DNA from: Heterodera schachtii
Lineage: Eukaryota; Nematoda; Chromadorea; Rhabditida; Heteroderidae
Reading direction: 5' to 3'
Assembly: GCA_023374025.1 (NCBI GenBank)
Contig: SIJG01000058.1
Span: 738,903-802,902 of the forward strand
Length of the DNA: 64,000 nt
In this document: piece by piece, positions 34,501 to 45,175 of the stretch
Position numbering within the stretch: position 1 is the stretch's first letter
How the letters are laid out: the number at the start of each line of letters is the position of its first letter
Notes under the pieces: model-generated
What the model saw: the letters and a program-made list of their open reading frames with translations, nothing else
Told to the model about the DNA's origin: nothing
The model's database searches: none
Position numbers and translations under genes: made by a program

Positions 34501-34799
34501 GGAGGGGGTGGGCATTTGATGGACAAATGAGAAATGCCAATGGTGTGGTGAAGGCAATGCCAATGATGCGAAAGAAGGCCCGCGTCGTTTTGTGTCGATT
34601 GGCTATGGATGCAGCGAGAGAATGAGAGAAACTCGGAGAGACCAATGAGCCAAGTGAGAGAGAAGAGAAAGAAAGAGCGAGAGAGAGAAGAGAGACAGAG
34701 ACAAAGAAAGATAAGAGTAAGAGGGACATAAAATGAATCAAGTGAAGAGAAAAGAGAGAGAGTGAGAGAGAGAGAAAATAAGAGAAAAAATAATTAACA
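34501..34799. repeat. Inverted repeat, left outer arm (GA-rich)
   Basis: About 300 bp, matching the reverse complement of 36388-36689 with only a handful of substitutions and no indel that I can see. It contains a GAGAGA-rich half and a balanced half with GACGCGGGCCTTCTTTCGCA (as read on the - strand). The arms therefore duplicated recently or are kept alike. The same roughly 80-residue frame is open in both arms, but it is rich in S, L and F from the CT tract and is probably not a gene. Confidence 0.85.
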
Positions 34800-35578
34800 A
34801 AGAAAGTGGCGCCGAAATAAGGGCAAAAATAAGTGGCGAAAAATTGATTAAAGAGGCAGAAAATTTTTGAAATTTGTGCTTTTTTCTTAAGGAAATGTAC
34901 AAAAAGTACAAAATATTCATGGTGCAGTTACAAATTAGGAACATTCCAAATTTATGTTAATGATTATGACAGCAAATATCTTGTCTCTAATTATGATGAA
35001 TTTGACAAAAGTAATATAAAAGAAATAAATAAAAATAGTGAAAAACATAAAAACAAATTCAAAACATTTCTACCCTATTATCCAACATTTACGGACAGAT
35101 TAGTATAAAATGAAACATTCAAAATTCAATTTTCAACAAAAAAAATTATCAGCCGCAAATAAAAATTTTTTTTATTGTAAAAATGTTTTGATTAACAGAG
35201 CCATAAGGTTTTTTAGGGTGTTTTTTCTTCACTAATTATCCTCAATGTCCGTCCAAAAATATCTGTAAGTCATTTAAAGTTCGCATTTCTGTTATAAATT
35301 TTAAATAAATTTCTGTTTTAAATGAACCTTTTTATTAATTAAATTTTAGAAATTTATATAATTATTATTAGTGACTAAATATTTGTTTTTCAGCTATTTT
35401 TTGAAACCGAAATGTTATATAATTATAAATATCCGTATTCATAAATTTTATTCTAATAAATATGGGTTTTTATTGTGAGTTAATATTTTTATTTAATAAT
35501 AAATTTATTTTATTTGATTGAATTATTCAAAAGCATTAGTGAATATACATTAAGCTTTTTATGTTATTTTCTTATAAT
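34800..35578. other. Segment present only in the left arm
   Basis: In the right arm the outer and inner homologies are adjacent (near 36387). In the left arm they are separated by these 780 bases. Either this is an insertion in the left arm or the right arm lost it. It includes GTGGCGCCGAAATAAGGGC near its start and is otherwise A/T-rich. No end repeats are evident. Confidence 0.5.
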
Positions 35579-35701
35579 ATTGACATTTTAAATTAAAAAT
35601 TTTGTCATTAAAAAAATAAATAAATTATGGGGATAATTTTGAGAAAATTTTCCAATTCTTAGGTTTACTTTTAAAAAAAATTTTGATCCATTCTTAGGGG
35701 G
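35579..35701. repeat. Inverted repeat, left inner arm
   Basis: TGACATTTTAAATTAAAAAT and the following TTATGGGGATAATTTTGAGA and CCAATTCTTAGG match the reverse complement of 36282-36387. Confidence 0.8.
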
Positions 35702-35715
35702 TGTATACGACTGAG

Positions 35716-35984
35716 AAGTGCTATGACGTTAGTCAAAAACCATCATAATGGGCGTTAGTCAAAAAAACATCAAATGAAAATATTTTTTGCTATAACTTTG
35801 CTCAAAAGCAACTAAATTTTTAATTCTTGATATCATTAGATAGGCCTAAGTGTTTTCTATTATATAAAAAAATTTCAAAACGTTTCGTTAAGTTTCAAGA
35901 TGGTATGACTAAAAATGTTCAAAAAAACTTGGTTTTTTGACTAACGCCCATTTTGATGGTTTTTGATCTAACGTCCCAGCACCA
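35716..35984. mobile_element. MITE-like unit with long TIRs
   Basis: GACGTTAGTCAAAAACCATC and the following ATAATGGGCGTTAGTC (35725-35766) are inverted at 35933-35975 with about two mismatches. Each TIR itself contains a repeated CGTTAGTCAAAAA. The match extends weakly to AGTGCT on the outside. The roughly 165-bp core includes GCTATAACTTTGCTCAAAAG and GATATCATT, a phrase type also seen at 52230-52300. It has no coding capacity. It sits at the centre of the larger inverted repeat. Confidence 0.7.
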
Positions 35985-36281
35985 CCTACTGAAACCATTA
36001 ATGATTTGGTTTTCCTTGACCAAAGTTTTTGAAATATTTATTAATTTCTGGATTTTTAATGAATATAATTTCCATCACTAATAATCAAATTATTTTTCCT
36101 TATTTATTATTCTTGTTTAATTTTTATTGCTCATTTATTTTATATATATTTAGTCAATTAAGTTTTTTCTTTATTTTGTGCAATCTCTCACTATTTAAAA
36201 AATGTTCTTTATTTTAATTTCGAAATTAATCTTCATATTATTTTCTTATAGTAATTACAATTCTTTATACATATCAAACAA

Positions 36282-36387
36282 AAATTTTTTTTAAAATATA
36301 CCCCTAAGAATTGGAAAATTTTCTCAAAAATTTATCCCCATAATTTATTTTTTTTAATGACAAAATTTTTAATTTAAAATGTCAATG
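36282..36387. repeat. Inverted repeat, right inner arm
   Basis: Reverse-complement partner of 35579-35701. In this arm it directly abuts the outer arm. Confidence 0.8.
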
Positions 36388-36689
36388 TGTTAATTATTTT
36401 TTCTTTTATTTTCTCTCTCTCTCTCACTCTCTCTCTTTTCTCTTCACTTGATTCATTTTATGTCCCTCTTACTCTTACCATTCTTTGTCTCTGTCTCTCT
36501 TCTCTCTCTCGCTATTTCTTTCTCTTCTCTCTCACTTGGCTCATTGGTCTCCCCGAGTTTCTCTCATTCTCTCGCTGCATCCATAGCCAATCGACACAAA
36601 ACGACGCGGGCCTTCTTTCGCATCATTGGCATTGCCTTCACCACACCATTGGCATTTCTCATTTGTCCATCAAATGCCCACCCCCTCCC
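36388..36689. repeat. Inverted repeat, right outer arm (CT-rich)
   Basis: Partner of 34501-34799. A more diverged third relative lies at 54620-54830, sharing ACACAAAACGACGC, ATTGGCATT and GGCATTGCC. Confidence 0.85.
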
Positions 36690-38364
36690 CTTTGCTTTAT
36701 TATTACTATCTATTGTAAACAATCATTTATTTGAAAATATGCGCATGCTATTGATTAATGATAAAACAATTTCACAAAATAATTAAGTGAATAATGAATA
36801 TTTTGAAAAATTATATACTGACCAACTTTTATTCAGCATTGAACATAAATAAAAATAAACGAAAAAACATAAAATAATGATGTGGTATAAAATAAAAGTT
36901 ACTTAAAAGTTTTCTTCGGTTTCAGTTATTAAAACTATATAAAATCGGTAAAAGATAAACTATTTTAATTAGAAAATGAATTATTGTAAATAATTACATA
37001 AATATTTAAAAATTCCAATAAATTGTAAACAATTGACGACTCAGCTGGGAACAATTCAACAGAGAAAATAATAATCTGTTTTAAATAAAAAACATTTCAG
37101 AGGTTTTTAAGGTTTGGGATTTTTCAAATGTTTTTCAAAAATTGGTGATTCCTTTCCTTTAAATTCATGGAAACTTAGATTATAAAAAATATTTATGTTC
37201 ATTTTTTATTTATTTCTGAAAAATTCGATTTTTATGCAATTTTTTAAATTTTATTTATTTAAATTATTTAAACACTGTATGTTTTTTATCAAGGCTGGCC
37301 CAGAAGCTAATTATTTGTTTAAGAAATCATAAGTAAAAAAAGAAAAGCGGGGAAGGACTTATTGAAAAAATTAATAGGCTAAAAGATTCGACCCCCTAGA
37401 CGACTATAGAAAGTTTAAATTTAATAAAATATTTTCTTTTTACTATAAAAAGATATTAATGTGTGACTTACCCAAGGTTGAGCTAACGTGACAGAAATTA
37501 TTAATTTTATTGAAAAAAATATCAAACAAAGAAAATAAGTAGATAACAAAAAAAAAATTAAACTAAAATTAATTATCATAAATTGGGGTTTTAGGAGCTA
37601 ATTTCATACTTTTATTGTAAAAAGCTTTAAAAATGTGTTTTACCCAAACCAACTAGTGCAAATATGCTAAAAAAATCAACAAAGCTGCACATAAACATCC
37701 CTAACAGGAATTTTTCAAAAATGCTTAAACTGAGCTTCGAGCTTTAATTTATTTTCCTGAAAATAAATCAACAAAGTTTTTTTTATTACAAAATATATAT
37801 ATAATTTTTATTCGAAAAAATTCGGATTATCTATAATGTCATTTTAATGTGATAAAGAATGATTGAAATTTTTTTCTGTATTTTTATGAATACTTGAAGA
37901 AAAATTTGCAACCTTAAGTGCAAAGGTATAAAAAATAATAATTTCTTCATTATATTTGACATTTTTTATATCATTTAAAAATATGCTCTCCATTCCAAAA
38001 ATGGCTTATTTCTTTCATTCATACATTTTTAAAATACACAAGATTGGCAGATTATTAAAAAAATAAATGCACATGGGATACATAAAGTAACGAAACTTTA
38101 ATTATATTTACGATAAAACGCATATATTAAAAAAAGGAAAGAAAAATAAAATTGGAATTTAAATGAAATTAAAATTAAAAAACAAATGGAGGTCGTTATT
38201 TAAACAAATAAAATTATTTAATAAACAAAATCAAAGTGTAAAAAGCTGTTAAACCGCCCCAACTTTGAAATTTAAAATAATCATTTAACCATTACTAAGC
38301 ATATTTAACATTTCTGGGTGGTAGTGCCAATCATAAATTTTTAAGAACTCACAAAAATAGGAAT
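36690..38364. other. A-rich DNA, no gene seen
   Basis: Low-complexity A/T sequence. TTACCCAAGGTTGAG at 37469-37483 resembles the end of nematode spliced leader 1 but lacks the rest of an SL RNA gene. Confidence 0.5.
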
Positions 38365-39210
38365 CTAATATCCATTTCACTCTAATTTCGAACCCCGGAC
38401 CCGAACTCAAACAAAAAACAAAAACTTAAATTTTTCAAAAGGGACACTTATGCAACAGAATCTATCAAAATGCACGAAAAAAAACGTATCTTGTGACTTT
38501 TTAATTTTTGGTGCATGTCTTTGAGTTTAACTATGTGAATAGACTTATCACAAGAAAAGAAAACTAAAAAATCATTTTGCTTGTTGACAAAGTAATGTCA
38601 TTAAGTTCTAAAAATTGAGAAGAAACATTTGAACTTTCTATGCATTAAAAGCCGAACAAATGTTCGAAGTTTAAATTACTGGATAATTAAGAGAAAATGG
38701 TGCAAAAATGACCTATTATTGATTAAAAAAATTTCGTTGGGGCCGGGAAGTCATGTCCATTTCCTGGTAATAACAATTAAAACAAATATTGTAATAATTC
38801 CAATCATCAACTACTATCTAGAAGCAAATAGGCATAATAAAAAGCATTTTTGATTAAATAGAACAGATTCAAATAAAGTGACCAACATTTATCTCATTAA
38901 TAAAATAAAAATTAAATTTTAATACGCATTTATTATAGCATTAATAATAAAAGAAAACAAAACTTAATCTTGTATTAGAAAAAATCTTTAATAGATTAAA
39001 AAAAATAAATCGATGTAATAAAAATTAAATTGAGAACGAAATAATTGCAATTATTGTTTTGATGAATACGCCACTAGAGTTATGATAATAAATTCATCTT
39101 CTTTTTTAAAACAAATTAACACGAATAAAAATGAGTAATCAAAAGTTTTTAAGAGCAATTAACAAAGAGACGACTATTAAAATGCAGCGATTACATTTTA
39201 TTTTATATAT
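38365..39210. repeat. Dispersed repeat block, family with CGAACCCCGGACCCGAA
   Basis: Landmarks ATCCATTTC.CTAATTTCGAACCCCGGACCCGAA, AAAGCATTTTTGATTAAATAGA and ATTTATCTCATTAATAAAATAAAA recur in order at 55196-55610. GAGTTATGATAATAAATTCATC and AATTAACAAAGAGACGACTAT recur at 57295-57490. The last motif also appears near 46533, 51090 and 51605. The copies are diverged by substitutions and A/T indels. Confidence 0.6.
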
Positions 39211-40029
39211 TACAATGTTCTCTTCACATTCAAATGCACTATAAAATAAAAAAATTAAATTTTTAAGAAGAATTAAACAAAATATTTCAGTGTATAAAAA
39301 ACTATAACCCAAAAAACAACTAAAGCAATATAAAATAATTTTAATAAAATTACTGGCTTCATGTCTGAAGCTGTAAGAAACTAATTCCAAAAGCCGAGCG
39401 TTAAATATTAATAATAAATAATTGAGAGAAAATAATATACCAAAATAATATTCTTTTTAAATTTTAAAAGTTAATAGGAGAAATAAAATTTACTATTTTA
39501 TATAAAAATTAACAATCTACAGCTGGAATCAGAAATACTATATTTTAAGGTAATATAAAAGATTTTAATAGAAAATTCTAATAAACATGTAAACTATTAG
39601 TAATTAATTAAATAAAACTATAAAACAAATATATTTAGCAATATGAACGAATAAATTAAATGGAATAAATAGTTTTATCTTAATTCGTTCATAAAATCTA
39701 TAATTTTTGCTTTAAATAAAAAATTAATTAAATGAAAGCGATAGAAGATGAAAAAACCTTAGTGACTCTGACTTATTTATTATGAAACTATTAATAATCT
39801 CATATTAAACAGTAACAAAATTAAACTTAATGATTTAGATAACGAAAATAAAATAAAAAGGTTGATTTGTTCTTTCTGACAAATATTATAATTAAACATA
39901 TTCATAATTATTTAAATAATTGTAAACTCTTTTTATATAAAACCTTTTTACCTGAAACCTTTTTACCTGAACGCTTTTTTACTAATTGTAATATATTCCA
40001 GAATGTAAATAATTATGTACTAAACTTAC
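39211..40029. other. A-rich DNA, no gene seen
   Basis: Low-complexity A-rich sequence. A short duplication (AAACCTTTTTACCTGAA) occurs at about 39941-39975. Confidence 0.5.
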
Positions 40030-41235
40030 TTTAATAATAACTTTGTATATAAAATTAAAAAAATGAAAAAATCAATAAATTTTAAATTAATAAAAACCAT
40101 AATTATTATAGTCTCATTAAATAAATTCGTCGCGACCTTCTTGATCATGGAAGTTCATTAAAAAAGTTAATATTTAAAAAACAACTTATTTATATGCTTT
40201 AAAAACATTTCGAATTGAATTAATAAAATTGAGAATCTAATGTTAAAATTTCAAGAAATATAAAATCAGAAAATTTACTTAAAAAGACACACATCTTAAT
40301 CAATAAATCATTCAGGTGGGTTACCAAGGAAAGAAAGTAATTAAAATTAATAATTTATTTAAAAATTTAGGTCTCGAAACCATTTTTAAAAGAGAAAAAT
40401 TAAGCTAACATATAGAATGGGGACTTTCAGAAGACGTTAAGATTAAAATGAAAAATAGAAATAATTATTAAAAGATATTGAGAAAAATACAATAAAAATG
40501 GCATCATATATTGAAAAAATACACGAAAAATGACAATAAATTAAATAATTGAATTCCAGAAAAATCAATAAAATTTGCTTTATTATTACTAAAGAAACTC
40601 AAGCCAGAATCACTTAAATATTATTACAAAACTATGTTCTCTAAACAAGCAAAATATACACAGAAAAAAATGTGAAGACTGCGTGACTGTTTCTAAAATG
40701 GTCTTTAATAATAATCTATTGTCTTGCAGTCAGTACAAATAAAGCCTTTATTAAATAATAAAAATGCAAATTTTTCCATTTTAACGAAGTTTAAATGCTC
40801 AATTTAGTTTAAAATGTCACATTTATTTTTATCAAAATGAAAGAAATACAAAATAATTAACAGTACCAAAATACCGATTTTATTAAGAAAACTTTGTATA
40901 TTAAATTATAAAAAATCAAAAACTCAATAATTTAAAATGTGAATAATTTTAAATAAATTAATACCGTATTACAGTCCCATTAAATATATTAGTCGTGATC
41001 TTCGCGATCTTTGAACTTTATTAAAAAGTTATATTTAAAAAAAGAACTTCTTTATAAGCTTTAAAAAACTATTTTGAACTGAATTAATAAAAGTGAAAAA
41101 CCAAGTTAAAATTTCGAGAAATACAAAATCAGAAAATTTACTTAAAAAGACACATATCTTCTTAATCAAGTGAAATCATTCAAGTCTGTTACCAAGGAAA
41201 GAAAAATAATTAAATTAATAATTTATTTAATTATC
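40030..41235. repeat. Dispersed repeat family 'CAGTCCCATTAAAT', two copies
   Basis: One partial unit (about 40030-40370) and one longer unit (about 40548-41235) carry AAATTCGTCGCGA or TTAGTCGTGATC, then TCAGAAAATTTACTTAAAAAGACACA and GTTACCAAGGAAAGAAA. The longer unit is collinear with 58018-58715. The part 40585-40650 (ACTAAAGAAACTC...CTCTAAACAAGC) is an uninterrupted version of the site occupied by the U6/LINE chimera. Confidence 0.7.
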
Positions 41236-41689
41236 TAACTTTGGATATGTGTTATTTATTAAAATATAGATTTAAAAAAATATATAGTGCAGAAAAAATA
41301 AACAAAAAAATATGAACACACAAATTTTATATATCTATTTAGATACAAAATGAAATGACAAATTGTTATTCTTGGTCTTGAAAAATGGAAGAAAACAAAG
41401 AATGAAGAATGACAAAAGTACAGAAAAATTTTAATTTTGAAATCAAATATAGCAAAATAAAAGCCTAAAAGCAATTAAAAATATCTTTAATTCATTGAAG
41501 AATATAAAATATATACATTTGGGTACATAATTGCCTATTATGATATAAATAGTACATATATTGAATAAAAAATTAAAATTAAAAAAATATACAAAATAAA
41601 TAAAAAAGATTATAGAATTTCATTAAAGAAACGATCTATATTTAACAAAATTAAACCATTTTTGTTTGGCTCCATTTGGAAATCAATTT

Positions 41690-42060
41690 TATAATTTTAA
41701 TTGGGGATTAGGAAGTGGAATGTATAATTGAAACTTGAGAGAAAATTTTTAAATTTAAAAAGAGGAATGAAATATAGTTAATTTGATTGAAAAATATTTC
41801 TATAATCAAACCGTTTCAACCGAAAGAAGAAGGACTACGTTCATATCCGCCGAATCATGAGGCATTAATGAAAGCTATGCAGATATATCTAAAAATATTA
41901 ATTTGGAAAATTTAAAATAAATAAATAAAATTATTTATTCTGCAGTTGAAATAGAAAAAATTTTACTTGAAAAAGTTATATTTACACTGCGGAAACATTG
42001 GAAAAAAGGAAATTTTACTAATAATAAAAAACTATAAATAAATAAATTTTGAAATATCAT
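41690..42060. repeat. Dispersed repeat family 'GAGGCATTAATGAAAGC', copy 1
   Basis: Contains AACTTGAGAGAAAATTTTTA, ATCAAACCGTTTCAAC and CATGAGGCATTAATGAAAGC. Related copies lie at 53020-53360 and 58725-59230, with a shorter one at 43245-43400. The GC-richer core is partly open in one frame in each copy (HEALMK), which may be a relic of coding sequence. Confidence 0.6.
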
Positions 42061-42214
42061 TTTCATTTAAAAATGAAATAAGTGTGCCGTTTTTTATGAT
42101 GAAAAATGACAATTTCCATTCAAATGAAAAACATTTAGACGACCAAGTTCTCAAGTGTGCCAGAACATGTAATTTGTTATTTAAAAAGAAATTCTAATAG
42201 AACGCATATTAGAA

Positions 42215-42505
42215 AAAATAAGCTTATAGTTAGTTCAGCAAGGTTAAATATAGTGATAATAATATATAAATTTGATTAATAGATATTTGCATATTAGAAG
42301 TTTACAAGCATAATGAGCTTCCAAGCAAGGGATATTAAATAAACAGATAACCAATAAAATAAATAAGAAGAATAAAATTTAAAAATTTAAACATCCACGT
42401 GAACTAAGCCTAAGCAACTCAACAATCCTTTTGTGTTTCGCCATATTATTAAGACGGGAGACAAAAGGTATGAAGTGAGTGATGAGTGTACGCTTTAAGT
42501 AAAAT
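42215..42505. repeat. Dispersed repeat with conserved hairpin core, copy 1
   Basis: About 290 bp, collinear with 62702-63005. The core 42418-42500 is nearly identical between copies, including CCTTTTGT...ACAAAAGG, an 8-bp stem around a 26-base loop (42427-42468), then TATGAAGTGAGTGATGAGTG. The core is better conserved than its flanks. That suits a small RNA or a functional element end, but no known RNA family is recognised. Confidence 0.7.
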
Positions 42506-42604
42506 AACCAATAATTTTTCATTGAATTTAATTTAATATTTAAAATGACAAAATTAAATAAAAAAAATTTTAATTTAAACTGAATAAATATAATCAGGAA
42601 ACGG

Positions 42605-43200
42605 AATTATATGTTTTACATATTTTTTTTGTTTGCGCATATGCTATCGCATGAAAAGCTAAAAAATAGCATTTTTACCAGTTTTCCTTTCAATCAAAAC
42701 GAGTTTTTAGCACATATAAAAACATATTTTGGACTTTTTGGGAATAAAAACATATTTTTGGGGTTTCGGCAATTTTATCACATACTTTGGCGATTTCTAA
42801 AAAATTTGTGTTTTTTTACAAAAATATATTTTTTTTGGCATCCAAAGCCCAAATGCCCACAATTTTTTCATAATTTTTTTTTGTATTTTTTGGCCCTTTT
42901 CATGACTTTTTTTCACATTTAAGGCAAAAGTTGCATTTTTAGAAAAAATTTAGAAAAATAAGTTAATTTTAGAGAACGAGAAAAAAATTTACGTCAAAAA
43001 GCATTGCATGCCTTAATTCGAATTATGCAAGAGAAATTTATAAAAAAAAAAATGAGATTTTTTGAGAAATTCACTTATTTTTTGAGCACTTTTTTTCAAT
43101 TTTTGGCACATATTTTGGCCTTTTTGGGGTTTTTAGCACATATTTTTGGGGTTTTTTGGCACATATATATGTACATATTTGGCATTTTTTAGCACATGTA
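42605..43200. repeat. T/G-rich insert with GCACATATTTT motifs
   Basis: In an A-rich region this stretch is T/G-rich on the + strand. It repeats phrases like TTTTTAGCACATATTTTTGG at both ends (42705-42790 and 43090-43195). It reads as a foreign insert of a low-complexity repeat. The two open frames (42611-42922 and 43004-43192) are F/I/H-rich products of this bias and not genes. Confidence 0.45.
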
Positions 43201-43549
43201 AAAATCTTTTAATAAAAAGAAAATTTTTAATTTTCAATACAACATAAATTTAAAAGGAGGAATGAAAAAAAACAACCGCGAGGTTCAAGCATTATACATA
43301 AAGCATTAATGAAAGCTGCTGAAATGTAAACTAAAAACATTCATTTAGTTTATAAAATAAAAATAACTTATTTATTCATCAGTTGAAATAGAAAAAATAA
43401 AAAGATATAATGTCACTGTAGAGCATTTGAAAATATAAACAAATTTTAATTAATCAAAAGAAACAACGGATAAATACCAATTCAAATTATTATCTATTTA
43501 TTATAGGCCATGAAACAAAAAAAACAAAAAATGTATTTGAAAATAAAAA

Positions 43550-43990
43550 TTTCTCACATTGCTACAATTACCACTAATTATTAATAAATATCAAAAAGAA
43601 CAAATAACAAACATATATATTGCCATGAATACCAACAATTAGTATTACTTCTTAATAGAAATACTTTAATTAATAAAAACTAGAGAATAAATAAAAATCA
43701 TATATTAAAAAAATAAAAGAAAATGCAATAAAAAACAAATATAAAAAATAAGAAGCAGTAAAATTTATGTAAAAAATGATATTTTCTAATTAAATTTAGC
43801 ACTTTTCGATTGAAGAAATAATTATTAAAATTGGATTAAAATGTAAAAATGTAAAAAATTTATTTTAATAAAGATGAAAAATATAAACAAATAATTTTTT
43901 TATATTTGAAAATTTGTCCAAGCATTCGAATCAATGAAAGATGCGAGCGATGACGCTTATCTATTCTCATGGGAGTTTGTAAACATCAAA
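43550..43990. repeat. Dispersed repeat with variable core, copy 1
   Basis: About 350 bp (TATCAAAAAGAACAAATAAC ... TTTATATTTGAAAATTT) match 60545-60905 closely, roughly 93% by eye. After this flank, copy 1 has a GC-richer core (43915-43985) that differs strongly from the core in the second copy at 60903-60965. Both keep TCAATGAAAGA.GCG. The core here is followed by TAAACATCAA, as at 14283 and 48957. Confidence 0.65.
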
Positions 43991-45074
43991 GTTAATAACA
44001 ATTAATAAATAATTATAAAGGTATTTGTATTTGTGATAAGATATTTTTTATTAAATTTTACGATTTATACAAATGCATCATTACCTTAGAATTTGTTCAG
44101 AACACTGAATAAGATAAAACAATTATGCAAATATAATTTACAAAATCATATATGATATTGATATAAAAAATTAAATAAAAACTAAAAACATTAAATTGTA
44201 CATAAAACAAACACAGAAAACTAAAAACGGATGGACTTTACTCAACATCGAGTTTTTCATCACATTAATGCATAAAACAATAAAATTAAAACAAGGCCAT
44301 ATCCAGTTATAATAAAAAAGCTATGAAAAGAAAATAATATTCTGTTGTTAGAATATTAATTGAAAAACGAATAAATAATAGTTTTCCTAAAAAACTACTA
44401 ATTTTTAATAGATATAAAAATTATTTTCTCGTGGCTTAAATTGCTGACACACACTACATAATTTATTGATGGAATACCGAACACAAAACCTTTGCAAAAT
44501 TTTTACTAAAATTACTCATGAACATATTATTAAGAAATATTGAATAATCAAAAAATGGTCATTTTCTCTAAACCCGGAAAATAAAATCTGTAAATAAATA
44601 AATGACCAAATTAAAATGAATTGATGATTTGAAATTTAACCACAGTTATTCGACAAAAAAAGATGTCCTTCTCGGACAAGGAATTAAAGTGATAGACAAA
44701 ATTAGTTAACATTTCAATAAAATAACAAAATATTAATGAAAATCATATTATTAAAAGTATTTAGAAAAATTTGAATGAAAAAGCTAAATAATTGACAACA
44801 AAATTAGATCATCTTCTTAAAAGAATCCATTTTTCAACACAGTAAAATTGTGAATTTTTTTATTCCAATTTAATTCTAGATATAATATTTTAATTCATCT
44901 ATATGATTTTAAATTCTCAAAAAATTTAAAATGACTAAAAATAATGAATGCAATAAAATAAAAATCAAAATATTTAATAGGTATAAAAAAATTAATATAA
45001 ATATTAATATAAATAAATCTAGACTAATAGTTGAACATGAAATAACTATTTAAGGTGAGCAACTTTAAGCGAGA
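43991..45074. other. A-rich DNA, no gene seen
   Basis: Low-complexity sequence only. Confidence 0.5.
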
Positions 45075-45089
45075 AAAAATAATACTCAC

Positions 45090-45175
45090 ACAACATCGGG
45101 GGGAATAAGAGGGACATCGAAACGGAGCCGTGAGCGTCGAGCGCAGAACAGCTTTCTTCCCCAGTCATATTTCGA
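45090..45175 (-). other. Exon-like GC island
   Basis: On the - strand an 86-base balanced stretch lies between AATTAG and a strong donor-like GTGAGTATT. It is open in the frame MTGEESCSALDAHGSVSMSL. Nematode introns are T-rich on the sense strand, which fits the - strand here. It shares GCTC...CTCCGT...TCG.TGTCC with the - strand of an island at 60305-60405. No neighbouring exon can be linked, so it may be a relic. Confidence 0.25.

Noticed and set aside
34415..34741. 108-aa ORF (and its twin at 36448-36786)
   Set aside because: The S/L/F-rich half comes from a CT microsatellite and the frame is shared only because the arms are near-identical copies. The diverged third copy at 54.6 kb does not keep it.
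37469..37483. Spliced-leader-like TTACCCAAGGTTGAG
   Set aside because: It resembles the end of nematode SL1 but has a mismatch, no GT donor at the expected place, no Sm site and no 5' half.
38390..38412. tRNA T-arm-like GGGGTTCGAAAT (reverse strand)
   Set aside because: No acceptor, D or anticodon arms could be placed, and the same phrase at 55225-55250 has drifted without compensatory changes.
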